NCBI GenBank assembly: GCA_900316845.1
Contig: ONEG01000003.1
Span: 1 to 64,000 of the forward strand
Length of the DNA stretch: 64,000 nucleotides
Direction: 5' to 3'
Source: an uncultured Bacteroidales bacterium
GTDB taxonomy: Bacteria > Bacteroidota > Bacteroidia > Bacteroidales > Paludibacteraceae
The notes under the pieces were generated by a model. The model was not told where the DNA came from. It searched no databases and saw only the letters and a list, made by a program, of their open reading frames with translations. The translations under genes and the position numbers were made by a program. Within the stretch, counting starts at the first letter, position 1; each line of letters begins with the position of its first letter. Positions 52,736 to 61,421 of the stretch are shown piece by piece.

Positions 52736-52770
52736 CGGGGCGGTGGTTTACCGTCAAATTGTAATGAACA

Positions 52771-53949
52771 ATGTACGGTATATTTAATGATAATTTTCCG
52801 CCGATCTTAGACGGCGTAGGCTTGACAGCGCAGAATTATGCGTACTGGTTACATGAGAAGGGGCACGATGTGAGTGTCATCACCCCTTATGCTCCGAACT
52901 CACGTGAGGTGATTGAGGCGGCCGAATATCCGATTTATCGCTATACCTCGATTCCCATTCCTTTCCGCCATCCGTACCGATACGGACTTCCCTATGTGGA
53001 TGCTTTCTTCTGGCGGCATTGGAAGAAACTGAAGTTTGACTTGGTACACGCGCATTGCCCGTTTACTTCGGGCAAGCTGGCTTACAACGCTGCGCAGCAA
53101 CAACACATCCCGATGGTGGCTACCTTCCATTCCAAATACCGTCAGGACTTTGAGCATAATGTGCCCAATAAGAAAATTGTGGAATGGATGGTGAAGCAGA
53201 TCATCACCTTTTTTGAGAAAGCAGATGAGGTGTGGATACCGCAGGCCGCCGTAGAGCCGACTTTGCGTGAATACGGGTACAAAGGTCACGTGGAGGTGGT
53301 GGAGAATGGTAATGATTTCTACACGCCTTCTGCTAAAATCGAAGTGATGCGCGCTGAGATGCGGGAGGAGTTGGGACTTCTGCCTGATGAAACAATGTTG
53401 CTTTTCGTAGGACAACATATTTGGGAGAAAAACATCGGGTTTATCCTCGATTCCCTTGCGCTCATCAAAGATAAGCCCTTCCAACTCTATATGGTAGGAA
53501 CGGGTTACGCTGTGCGGGAGATCCGCCATAAGATTCACGAACTCGGCCTCTCGCACAACGTGACGATGTTAGGAAACATTCATGACCGCGAGCGCCTGAA
53601 GCGAATCGATGCAGCGGCTGATTTGTTCCTCTTCCCGTCGCTGTATGACAATGCCCCTTTGGTGGTACGCGAAGCGGCTGCGATGCACACACCGGCTGTA
53701 ATGCTGCAGGAGAGTACTGCAGCAGAGGTGATCAGACCGGACGTCAACGGATTCCTCACCGCCAACGATATTCACGTCTATGCCGACAAGATCATTTGGC
53801 TGATGGAGCACCCCGAGGTCATCAAACGGGTGGGCGACAAAGCTTCTGTGACTATCTCACGTTCGTGGGAGAATGTCATCGAAGAAGTGCTCCTCCGCTA
53901 TCGGGATATACAAGAGAGCTATAAATTGAAACACGGTATAATAGTATGA
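52771..53949 (+). CDS. GT4-family glycosyltransferase
   Basis: The 392-residue GT-B enzyme has the N-terminal segment FPPILDGVGLTAQNYA, the acceptor-site region VHAHCPFTSGKLAY, and LLFVGQHIWEKN. The donor-site EX7E-type segment is PSLYDNAPLVVREAAAMHTPAV with DRERLKRIDAAADLFLFPS. It is most like retaining group-1 transferases that act on diacylglycerol or phosphatidyl-inositol-type lipids, so a membrane glycolipid product is plausible; the acceptor is not proven. The stop overlaps the next gene by 4 bp. Confidence 0.9.
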   Translation: MYGIFNDNFPPILDGVGLTAQNYAYWLHEKGHDVSVITPYAPNSREVIEAAEYPIYRYTSIPIPFRHPYRYGLPYVDAFFWRHWKKLKFDLVHAHCPFTSGKLAYNAAQQQHIPMVATFHSKYRQDFEHNVPNKKIVEWMVKQIITFFEKADEVWIPQAAVEPTLREYGYKGHVEVVENGNDFYTPSAKIEVMRAEMREELGLLPDETMLLFVGQHIWEKNIGFILDSLALIKDKPFQLYMVGTGYAVREIRHKIHELGLSHNVTMLGNIHDRERLKRIDAAADLFLFPSLYDNAPLVVREAAAMHTPAVMLQESTAAEVIRPDVNGFLTANDIHVYADKIIWLMEHPEVIKRVGDKASVTISRSWENVIEEVLLRYRDIQESYKLKHGIIV

Positions 53950-54302
53950 CAACAATGGTGCTTCTTATGCTCCTGCAGACAGCGATGCTGGCTTTCAGTC
54001 AGGTAGCATTAAAATTAGCTATGGAGGGACTCCGCTGGGAGTGGACTTGGTCCTTCATATGGCATAATGTGATCTGTAATGCATGGCTGATGATAGCCGT
54101 TACCCTGATGATTGGAGCGAACCTCTTCTGGCTTTGGATGCTTCATAAATATCCTTTGTCGCAAGTGTATCCGCTGACGAGCCTTGGTTTTATCTTCGGC
54201 ATGCTCTCCGGATGGCTCATTTTCCATGAGCAGGTGGGTTTTATGCAATGGTTAGGTGTGATGCTTGTCATCGCCGGCTGTTTTTGTATCGCTAAAGTTT
54301 GA
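53946..54302 (+). CDS. Small multidrug-resistance/EamA-type four-helix protein
   Basis: The 118-residue inner-membrane protein has four helices and ends with LGVMLVIAGCFCIAK, the SMR pattern. It also matches ArnE/ArnF-like subunits that flip lipid-linked sugars. The conserved membrane Glu typical of drug pumps is not evident in helix 1 (AFSQVALKLAMEGL). Between a lipid-type glycosyltransferase and an LtaS-like enzyme, a flippase role for a glycolipid or lipid-linked sugar is more likely than drug export (inference). Confidence 0.8.
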   Translation: MTTMVLLMLLQTAMLAFSQVALKLAMEGLRWEWTWSFIWHNVICNAWLMIAVTLMIGANLFWLWMLHKYPLSQVYPLTSLGFIFGMLSGWLIFHEQVGFMQWLGVMLVIAGCFCIAKV

Positions 54303-54321
54303 AAATTGATTGTTAAAGAAT

Positions 54322-56061
54322 ATGAAGAATAACGAAGGAGCCAAATTGGAGCGCGATTATTTCCGCGCATGGCTCGCTAAAGGAACCAATGCTTCGTGGG
54401 TTGTTTTCGGCCTTTTCACGTTGCTGATTTTCTCGCAAACACTGCTCTTTGACCATTTTGCCTTCCGTGAGCTGGCTCTCCAGCCGAGTGCGTTAGGTTA
54501 CGTGGCGAAGCTGTTCAGCAAACTCGGTGCCGCGATGTTTATTGCTGCGTTCACCTTCCTTATGAAGGACAAACGATGGCTCATTTTCCTCTCGATAGTC
54601 ATTGATACATGGTTCGTGGCGAACCTCATATATATGCGCAACAACCACATTCTGCTGGATGCGGAGGCCTTTAATATGTCCGGCAATCTGCACGGCTATT
54701 TCTGGTCTGTACTCATCTATATTGAGTGGTGGATCGACCTCTCGTTCTACGCTTTGACAGCACTATTCTGTATTATCTTTGCTTTCACAACGACCAGCGA
54801 GCGCAGTTTCTGGGCATGGTTGGGAATGACCATCATCTCCGTCGGGCTGCGGCTTTCGGGCGAAGCCATTTATGTGCACGATATCAACCGCGCTATGGAG
54901 GAGCAGTATATCAAGTACGATGCGGTGCCTTTCATCCGTGAGCACCGTGAACCGGTCTATGGTACCGATTTCCCGACCACGGTAGCCAACACCAGCGTGC
55001 TCTATTCGCCGCTCTATATCGGCTCGGACTACTATCTGATGGTCAAGGATATCCAACCTGACCGTCCGCTGACCGCCTGTGACGAGCAGATGATGAAGGT
55101 GCTGGATAATGGTACGGACTCGGCTACCTTGCAATCTCCGCTTATCATCATCCTGCTGGAGAGTTTGGAGAACTGGGTCTTGACACCTCAGATCATGCCG
55201 AACCTCTACCGTCTGGCGCAAAACGACCATTCGTTCTACGCGAATCATTTGCATACCCAGATCGTGGGAGCGCCCTCGGCTGATGGCCAGATGATCATCA
55301 ATACCGGCCTCCTACCCATTAACGCGGGAGCTACCTGTCTCCATTACCCAAAGAATACCTATCCGGCGATCATGAAATTGGCACCGGACAGTGCGGTTTG
55401 CCTCCTTCCGCACGATACTTGTGTTTGGAACCAGACGCAGATGTCGCCCGCATACGGATATGACACCACGATCATTTACTGCGACATTGATACCATCCTC
55501 TTCCGGAAGCTCGATACACTCGTGGATCAGGGATGGCGTTATATACAGTGTATCACCCAATCTACACACGCGCCGTTTATGAACGAGAAATACTCGTCGC
55601 TCGAATTACCGGATAAAATGCCATGGGTGATGCGTAATTTTATTCGTGGATTCAATGCGCTGGACGATGGCTTGGGCTATTTCATCCGCAAATTGGAGAC
55701 CGACCCTGTTCTGCAGCAATACACGATAGTCATCACCGGTGACCATCGTATTCTCCATTATGAGAAACGCAACCAGATGCAGTCGTTCTCCGATAAGCAT
55801 GGCTTGGGTCTGCAGCCTTCCGACGATCGCCTTCCGCTCATCATCTATTCGCCGAAAATCACAGGCAATCCCCGTTATACCAAAGATTGTTACCAGATGG
55901 ATATCTATCCTACCTATCAATCATTATTGGGCATCGAGGACTACCGCTGGCATGGATTTGGCATCAACCTCTTGGATACTACGCAGAAACGCCTCATCTA
56001 TCAAGATGAAGCGTTCCCCTTGTCCGATCGTTTGATTCGGAATAATTATTTCCAGCGGTAA
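54322..56061 (+). CDS. LtaS-like membrane sulfatase-fold enzyme
   Basis: The product has a cytoplasmic start, about five transmembrane helices (residues 25-180), then an extracytoplasmic alkaline phosphatase/sulfatase-fold domain. Visible there are PLIIILLESLENWVL (metal strand), the nucleophile region VGAPSADGQMIINTG, a middle THAPFMNEKYSS, and VITGDHRILH (metal-binding Asp-His). Relatives transfer phosphoglycerol or phosphoethanolamine from lipids to glycans. With the upstream glycosyltransferase and flippase-like gene it could decorate an envelope glycolipid (inference). I chose ATG 54322. The 3' end overlaps the convergent gene by 16 bp. Confidence 0.85.
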   Translation: MKNNEGAKLERDYFRAWLAKGTNASWVVFGLFTLLIFSQTLLFDHFAFRELALQPSALGYVAKLFSKLGAAMFIAAFTFLMKDKRWLIFLSIVIDTWFVANLIYMRNNHILLDAEAFNMSGNLHGYFWSVLIYIEWWIDLSFYALTALFCIIFAFTTTSERSFWAWLGMTIISVGLRLSGEAIYVHDINRAMEEQYIKYDAVPFIREHREPVYGTDFPTTVANTSVLYSPLYIGSDYYLMVKDIQPDRPLTACDEQMMKVLDNGTDSATLQSPLIIILLESLENWVLTPQIMPNLYRLAQNDHSFYANHLHTQIVGAPSADGQMIINTGLLPINAGATCLHYPKNTYPAIMKLAPDSAVCLLPHDTCVWNQTQMSPAYGYDTTIIYCDIDTILFRKLDTLVDQGWRYIQCITQSTHAPFMNEKYSSLELPDKMPWVMRNFIRGFNALDDGLGYFIRKLETDPVLQQYTIVITGDHRILHYEKRNQMQSFSDKHGLGLQPSDDRLPLIIYSPKITGNPRYTKDCYQMDIYPTYQSLLGIEDYRWHGFGINLLDTTQKRLIYQDEAFPLSDRLIRNNYFQR

Positions 56062-56858
56062 CCGATTCCTAAAGAAATAGCCTGCGGATAGATCACCGCG
56101 TCCGCTATCTTTTGGCCTTTCATCTCGCTGTAGAAACCGGCGATGTCTGAGAGGCTGACCTTGTAGTGAAAGTTAATCTGAATGCCTATCGGAAACTCGT
56201 ATCCGGCCGTGGCGCAGATACCAAAATGGTTGTTGTGTAAACTGTAGAGCCGGCTGTAGTCTTCATTTTCCTCCGCGTAGCGGGCTGGAAGCGGGTTCGC
56301 GGTGGATGCCTGGGATTGCGAAGTTTCATCGGCGTTTTTATACCGCGATATATTGCTTGCAAAGGTGAAATGGGTGAAGATGCCGCCGCCGAACTGAGCA
56401 TAACCTTTCTGCATATTCCCGAATCGGCCTAAGAAATACACAGGTATATCTATGCCGAATGACCACATTCCATTGTACTTGAATACATCAGGACCTTCTT
56501 TTACGGCAAAATGGTTCTGCGTAGCCGTAAAAATCACCTGCGGCTGAATAGCAAAGTGCTTGATGATACTGAAATCCATAAATCCTCCGAACTCACCGCC
56601 GATACGCATGTACGAACTCATCGTGTTATGATCCCTCGTGATGATGAAATTGCTGAGGTTGGCACCCGCCAGCAATCCGCCGGATACGATACGCGGCAGT
56701 TTCTCTTGGTCCAATGAATCCAACAACCGCTCGGTGTCGAATTCTACTAACTTCGCCTTCGCTTCGTCCAGCGACTGCTGTATCTTGATATCTCGGCTCT
56801 GCGCCGTTAGGCTGAGCGACAAGGTCGCAATGCCCAAAAGAAATAATACTCTTTTCAT
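56046..56858 (-). CDS. Outer membrane beta-barrel (PorT-like) protein
   Basis: The 270-residue product has a signal peptide (ends near LTAQS), then a helical, charged stretch (QQSLDEAKAKLVEFDTERLLDSLDQEKL). After it comes a barrel of alternating strands (GGLLAGANLSNFIIT, RIGGEFGGFMDF) ending in an aromatic last residue pattern (SLGIGYRWK) that suits Bam-dependent insertion. This is the OMP_b-brl_2/PorT group common in Bacteroidota. Some members serve type IX secretion, but this cannot be assigned here. It directly follows the DUF5686 gene. Confidence 0.8.
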   Translation of the reverse strand: MKRVLFLLGIATLSLSLTAQSRDIKIQQSLDEAKAKLVEFDTERLLDSLDQEKLPRIVSGGLLAGANLSNFIITRDHNTMSSYMRIGGEFGGFMDFSIIKHFAIQPQVIFTATQNHFAVKEGPDVFKYNGMWSFGIDIPVYFLGRFGNMQKGYAQFGGGIFTHFTFASNISRYKNADETSQSQASTANPLPARYAEENEDYSRLYSLHNNHFGICATAGYEFPIGIQINFHYKVSLSDIAGFYSEMKGQKIADAVIYPQAISLGIGYRWK

Positions 56859-56861
56859 GGC

Positions 56862-59696
56862 TTATAGTGAGAATCTGAATGTTATCTTTACGCCGTTCCT
56901 ACCCCATGCACCGATCTTTCTGCGGCCGTGAATCATTACCGGCTGACCGTTTTCATCCACTGCCGGTTGGAAACCAAGCGTCGGGTTATTGGGATTAATA
57001 GGCTCCATTTTCTGGATCAGGTACGGCAACTCGTAGTCGTTGTACGTGATACGGCGGATATAATCGATGCGGATGAATTTGAAGATATTTTCAAATCCCG
57101 CAGTGATCTCCATATAGGGTAGTTTGCCGATAGGCGAACTCGTGCGATAGCCGTCTTTGATATATCCGTTGTTGTCAAACGCATTCTGCACGTCGTCGTT
57201 CTCCCATGGGGTATGCGGGAAGTCATACAGACCGTTTGTGCCCTCCAGGTACGGGTTGTTCTTCTTCGTCAGACCACCGTAGATACCGCTGAAACTAACT
57301 ACACCGCGCAGTTTAAGCTTGTTGATGCCCGGTATTCGGTTCAAGATCCAGCCTTTGAAATAGTAGGTGGCGTATAGAGCTACGTATTCATCCATCATAA
57401 ACTCCATCGGCTTCATCTGGTTAAACGCGCGCTGAGCCAGGAAGATACTGGTACTCGTCTGAGGCATGTAGAGCTTGGTGAACGGCGCTTTCTGCCATAA
57501 CATACCCGTCTGTACACGCAAATCAAGGTGACCGAAGGCCGAGAACCAGAAACGTTTGTCAAAGAGGAACTCCGTCCTGTTATAAATGAAACCATCGCCA
57601 CCGTTGTGCCGGTCGTCCAAATAACCCACATAGTGCGTTAATCGGAATGTCGGTGCATCTTTTTCTATCGCAAACGGACTGCGGATACCCATTCGGTCGA
57701 TATAAATCCGGCTTCCGGGGGAGTACTCTAACTCTACCATTCCCTCGTAATTGCGGTACGAACCAATATCGGTAACCGACTTACTCCAACTCGAGTCTGC
57801 GTTCATCGTCCAATCTACCTTGTGGTAATTCAGTACGCCCGCAGCCTCGTTATTGGTAAAATCAAAGGAGGTGCGGATGGATAGTTTGTTCCGCCATTCT
57901 TTCATGTATTCCGCTTTCGTGTGGAAGACGTACTGCGCGAATGGCATCGTCGGCGTGCTCGTCGGGATGGAAGCCAAAATATGGTCGCGACGGATGATAT
58001 CTGTGTTCTGACCCGGTTCCTCGACATCGTATTGAGCGCTCACCTGAATATGATGCCTCAGTCCGTCGTACGGCTGGCTCTTATGTTTGTCGAACGTCCA
58101 TACCAGCGTCGCATTATATTTCGGACGCAGATCGGTCGTACCGAAGGCTACATACCCGCGGAAGAAGAATTGGTCGTGAAGACGCGCCGTACTGGTACCG
58201 CCTACGCGAAGACGCACGCCCTCTAACTTGTTCCAACTCACGAAATTATAGATTGGTCCGAAATCGAACTTGCTCTCGTCCAAGTCTCTGGCAGGAGTCG
58301 TAGCCACATATTCGGAAGTGATGGCATTGACGGCCGCAACCATACTCGCTATACTTGGGTTATCCGTCGCCTCACGTACCAGGTTATACACCGAACTCTC
58401 GTACCACGTCAGCGGCTCCGGACGAAGCGTGTCCCAGGCTGCCGCACCGAATCGTTGCGCCGTCGAGTCGTTCGTCTCCACCTCGTCGGCGGTGAGCGAT
58501 GAGAACGTCTCACGGGGAATAGGCGTCTCCAAATCCCAATCCGTGTAGATCTTCGTCTGGCGGGCTAACATACCACGTTTGTTGTTCAGAATATAGAATT
58601 TCGCGTAAGTCGTCGTCCTGTCAGGAGCCCATGTTCCGTCCTCTAACTGCTTGTAACTATGTTCCACAGAGTAGTTGCTCACGAAATTGAGGTTGATATC
58701 CGGCGGCACGTTGATCGCGTATTTCTTCAGACGGAAAGTACTATCATTGACGATATACAGGTGACCCGTGAAACCGTAACTCTCCGAGTTCACCGGTACG
58801 AACGCCAAGTCGATACACGGGTAACCATCGACCATGATGGTATCCATGATATAGTACTGGTAGAACGTCACCGCAAGGGTCGAACTAAGCGGCGATACGA
58901 ATCGGTTGAACAGCAGATTCATGCTGTTGTCGTTGATATCTACGTCTTTGAAAATAGCGTTCACGTTCTCTTGAAACGAACCCTGTGACACCAGATCTTC
59001 CACTCCGAAAACGCGTTTCTTCTCCAGAATCTTCTTCTCGCGGTGGGGCTTACGCTGGTAGTATTCGGAGGTCAGGTGCTCCCGGATACTCACCGTCACG
59101 TTCGGATACACACCCGTCGTGTCCACATATTTCTGGATGAAATTGAACTTCTTCCAGAACGGCTTCTCCCAATTAACTTTGATATTATCCAGCGCAAAAG
59201 ACATTCGGCTATAACTCTTTGCCGTGTATTGATCCTTGGAGGTAACGTAGAACGAGTCCTTACGCGCAATCACGTTCTTGATCAGCTCTACCGCAGGATT
59301 GCCCTTTCGTTTGTATTCGCGCTTACGGTTCTTCGGCGTCACCACGATATCTTGCAATCCATATACGTCAGGCTTCAACTTCACCTTCACGTTCTTGCGG
59401 TTCTGACCCTTACGCAGCGTCAACATCTCCGTCTTGTAGCCTAACATCTGAAAATTCAGCGTGTTATAACCTGCGCTGTTGCTAATCGTGAAATTGCCGT
59501 CTATATCGCTGGTCGTACCCACCTCCGAAGGAATCATTCCTTTGTTGGTGGTCGACTTCAAGAAGTATATCTGTACGAACGGCAGCGTCTCACCGGTATC
59601 GCCATCGACTACCGTTCCCGATATACTCGTCACTTCCTGTGCCATTACCATCCCGGCTAAGCACAAGAATAAAAATATGTACCTTAATTTCTTCAT
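56862..59696 (-). CDS. DUF5686 outer membrane protein with carboxypeptidase-like domain
   Basis: The 944-residue protein has a signal peptide (ends near GMVMAQ). A carboxypeptidase-regulatory-like beta sandwich follows (about 22-110, SGTVVDGDTGETLPFVQIYF, LNFQMLGYKTE). The long DUF5686 region begins VVTPKNRKREYKRKGNPAVELIKNVI and ends as an outer-membrane barrel (last residues GVKITFRFSL). The function of the family is unknown; the N-terminal domain is shared with TonB-dependent receptors. It follows the DAHP synthase gene by only 43 bp, filled with a CTCTTAT repeat. Confidence 0.9.
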   Translation of the reverse strand: MKKLRYIFLFLCLAGMVMAQEVTSISGTVVDGDTGETLPFVQIYFLKSTTNKGMIPSEVGTTSDIDGNFTISNSAGYNTLNFQMLGYKTEMLTLRKGQNRKNVKVKLKPDVYGLQDIVVTPKNRKREYKRKGNPAVELIKNVIARKDSFYVTSKDQYTAKSYSRMSFALDNIKVNWEKPFWKKFNFIQKYVDTTGVYPNVTVSIREHLTSEYYQRKPHREKKILEKKRVFGVEDLVSQGSFQENVNAIFKDVDINDNSMNLLFNRFVSPLSSTLAVTFYQYYIMDTIMVDGYPCIDLAFVPVNSESYGFTGHLYIVNDSTFRLKKYAINVPPDINLNFVSNYSVEHSYKQLEDGTWAPDRTTTYAKFYILNNKRGMLARQTKIYTDWDLETPIPRETFSSLTADEVETNDSTAQRFGAAAWDTLRPEPLTWYESSVYNLVREATDNPSIASMVAAVNAITSEYVATTPARDLDESKFDFGPIYNFVSWNKLEGVRLRVGGTSTARLHDQFFFRGYVAFGTTDLRPKYNATLVWTFDKHKSQPYDGLRHHIQVSAQYDVEEPGQNTDIIRRDHILASIPTSTPTMPFAQYVFHTKAEYMKEWRNKLSIRTSFDFTNNEAAGVLNYHKVDWTMNADSSWSKSVTDIGSYRNYEGMVELEYSPGSRIYIDRMGIRSPFAIEKDAPTFRLTHYVGYLDDRHNGGDGFIYNRTEFLFDKRFWFSAFGHLDLRVQTGMLWQKAPFTKLYMPQTSTSIFLAQRAFNQMKPMEFMMDEYVALYATYYFKGWILNRIPGINKLKLRGVVSFSGIYGGLTKKNNPYLEGTNGLYDFPHTPWENDDVQNAFDNNGYIKDGYRTSSPIGKLPYMEITAGFENIFKFIRIDYIRRITYNDYELPYLIQKMEPINPNNPTLGFQPAVDENGQPVMIHGRRKIGAWGRNGVKITFRFSL

Positions 59697-59710
59697 TCTG
59701 AACTTATTAT

Positions 59711-59745
59711 CTCTTATCTCTTATCTTTCGGCTCTTAGCTTACTG
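59711..59745. repeat. CTCTTAT heptamer repeat at a gene junction
   Basis: CTCTTAT, CTCTTAT, CTTTCGG, CTCTTAG and CTTACTG fill the spacer and cover the DAHP synthase stop codon. Confidence 0.75.
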
Positions 59746-60846
59746 CTGTCTCAAACTCTCTTCGTGTATCAATTTTAATACCTCTTGCGCAAAATCGGCA
59801 GATAACCCATTCTCCTTTGCAAAATGCGCTACTTGTTCGCTCAACTGTTGGAACCGTTTGGGTTGCAGCGGGGCTACGTCATGCGCTTTCTTCCATTTCC
59901 CGATTCGCCGGCTGACGTCCATTCGCGCCGCGATAGTATCCCATAATCGCTCATCTAACTCATCTATCTCCGCACGGAGCCAGTTGAGTTCGGGGTCGTT
60001 TATACCCCTCGGTGCTCCAAAACACGGCAACGACACGGTATCGGGACGGAATCGGGTGGGAGTTAAATCAAGGGTATTGCTTAATTCAGCAGGCGTAATC
60101 TGCTGCTTGGCGTCAGATAAAGCTTCCTCCGGCCGGCAATGAACTTCTACCATTGCACCGTCCAGACCCAACTCCTCAATCTTCTTCATCAGCTCCGGCA
60201 CGCGTTTTGCATCGCCGCTCATGTGACTCGGATCCAACAACATCGGTATATCCGGCCTTGCCAACCGTACCGCGTGCGCCATCGCCCAACACGGCTGATG
60301 ACCACAACCGCGATGAACCGCAATCACCGGTACACCCGTCTTCTCCAACCGCTCGATATTCCCGATCCACAATCCCGCATCGTTATTCACCGGATTCTTA
60401 ATCAGAATACCTTTTAATATCGTCTTGGTCTGTGTGCTGTCAGGCGAAGCCGGTCTGTGTTCTGTCAGGCGTAGCCGGTCTCCTATCGCTGTTGCAATCT
60501 CTTGCACAGCGATGGGATTCGCAGACGACCTGGCGCCTATCCACAAATAATCCACTCCCGCTTTCAAGGCCGCCTCTACATGTTCATGCGTCGCCACCTC
60601 CGTAGCAATCTCCATCCCATAACGTTCCTTAACTTCCTTGAGCCACTCCAGCCCTTCTTCTCCCACACCTTGAAACGTGTGCGGGCTCGTGCGCGGTTTC
60701 CACACGCCCGCGCGAAAAATAAAAGACCATCGCGCATCAATGCGCGATAAAGCCTCTGCGGTCTCAAGCACCTGCTCGCGATTCTCCGCCGAACAGGGAC
60801 CTGCTATGTATATCTTCCCGATGATATGTAGTCTTGATTCTTTCAG
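59740..60846 (-). CDS. DAHP synthase/chorismate mutase fusion, start codon unclear
   Basis: The N-terminal part is a DAHP synthase of the KDOPS-like type (AGVWKPRTSPHTFQGVG, MEIATEVATHEHVEAALKAG, DYLWIGARSSANPIAVQEIA, HRGCGHQ, LLDPSHMSGD), which condenses PEP and erythrose-4-phosphate. The last 85 residues are an AroQ-type chorismate mutase (LRAEIDELDERLWDTIAARM). The conserved first strand (IYIAGPCSAENREQ) lies upstream of the first usual start, GTG 60771, and is open only back to 60894 without ATG, GTG or TTG. I therefore mark the frame to a CTG at 60846; an ATT at 60891, overlapping the previous gene's stop, is another option. A 25-bp tandem repeat (60429-60478) adds an in-frame Thr/Pro/Ser-rich insert near residue 135. 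Confidence 0.85.
   Translation of the reverse strand: MKESRLHIIGKIYIAGPCSAENREQVLETAEALSRIDARWSFIFRAGVWKPRTSPHTFQGVGEEGLEWLKEVKERYGMEIATEVATHEHVEAALKAGVDYLWIGARSSANPIAVQEIATAIGDRLRLTEHRPASPDSTQTKTILKGILIKNPVNNDAGLWIGNIERLEKTGVPVIAVHRGCGHQPCWAMAHAVRLARPDIPMLLDPSHMSGDAKRVPELMKKIEELGLDGAMVEVHCRPEEALSDAKQQITPAELSNTLDLTPTRFRPDTVSLPCFGAPRGINDPELNWLRAEIDELDERLWDTIAARMDVSRRIGKWKKAHDVAPLQPKRFQQLSEQVAHFAKENGLSADFAQEVLKLIHEESLRQQ
60429..60478 (-). repeat. 25-bp tandem repeat inside the DAHP synthase gene
   Basis: TCTGTGTGCTGTCAGGCGAA-type and TCTGTGTTCTGTCAGGCGTA-type units, each closing GCCGG, encode RLRLTEHRPASPDSTQTK in frame. The layout parallels the 23-bp repeats at three gene junctions. Confidence 0.85.
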
Positions 60847-60883
60847 CGAAGCGGTCTTTGTTCTTTCAGCGGCTTCGCCGCGG
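60832..60883. repeat. 23-bp-type repeat pair at the DAHP synthase start
   Basis: A 23-bp unit ending CAGCGAAGCGG (60832-60854) and a second unit with a longer GGCTTCGCC hairpin (60855-60883) occupy the place where the start codon of the DAHP synthase gene should be. Confidence 0.85.
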
Positions 60884-60886
60884 TCT

Positions 60887-61339
60887 TTAATACGTTATCT
60901 GCATGTGGAAATACATCTCATCCGGCTTCCAACCCGGCTCATACGCGTAGTCTGAGTTAGTCACATAGACAATCACATAACCCACACCCACCTCGTAATC
61001 TGTACGCTGCGTGTAAAAATCGCCCGTTCCTTCGTCCTGCATGAAACGGAACTCCGGCAACTGAATCAAGAACGCGTCTTTGGTGCCGGGGTTGTACTCG
61101 TGGCTCATCGTCCAGGATCCGTAGTCGTAGATGTACTCCGTGATTTTGTTCGTCTCGTAGTAGTAGCTGTACCAGCCGTTCGTCTCGTCAAAAGCCCACG
61201 CGCTCTGAGGTACATGGAAATCGACGTTCACCTTGTTAAACAGACATGGCTCATTGACCACTTTCGTGCAGCTGCTCAAACCGATTATCACGACTGCCAT
61301 CAGCGCGAAAAACACACTTTTTTTCATCATTGTTTTCAT
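60887..61339 (-). CDS. Hypothetical lipoprotein
   Basis: The 150-residue precursor has a signal peptide with lipobox LSSC (Cys24). The mature domain is Tyr-rich and beta-strand-like (WYSYYYETNKITEYIYDY, VGYVIVYVTNSDYAYEP) and ends FHMQITY. The overall look is of a small envelope lipoprotein of unknown function. It has its own strong promoter. Its stop codon overlaps an ATT that could serve as the start of the DAHP synthase gene by translational coupling. Confidence 0.8.
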   Translation of the reverse strand: MKTMMKKSVFFALMAVVIIGLSSCTKVVNEPCLFNKVNVDFHVPQSAWAFDETNGWYSYYYETNKITEYIYDYGSWTMSHEYNPGTKDAFLIQLPEFRFMQDEGTGDFYTQRTDYEVGVGYVIVYVTNSDYAYEPGWKPDEMYFHMQITY

Positions 61340-61358
61340 AATTGTACAATTTTGCGTG

Positions 61359-61390
61359 CAAAATTACTACAATTTTTGCATATATGCAAA
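61359..61390 (-). promoter_or_regulatory. Promoter of the lipoprotein/DAHP synthase run
   Basis: On the minus strand: TTTG (61390-61387), 20 bases, TAATTTTG (61366-61359). The expected start is about 13 bases before the ATG at 61339. Confidence 0.88.
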
Positions 61391-61421
61391 TTTTATTGTC
61401 TTTTTTCTTTATTTAGCACCA

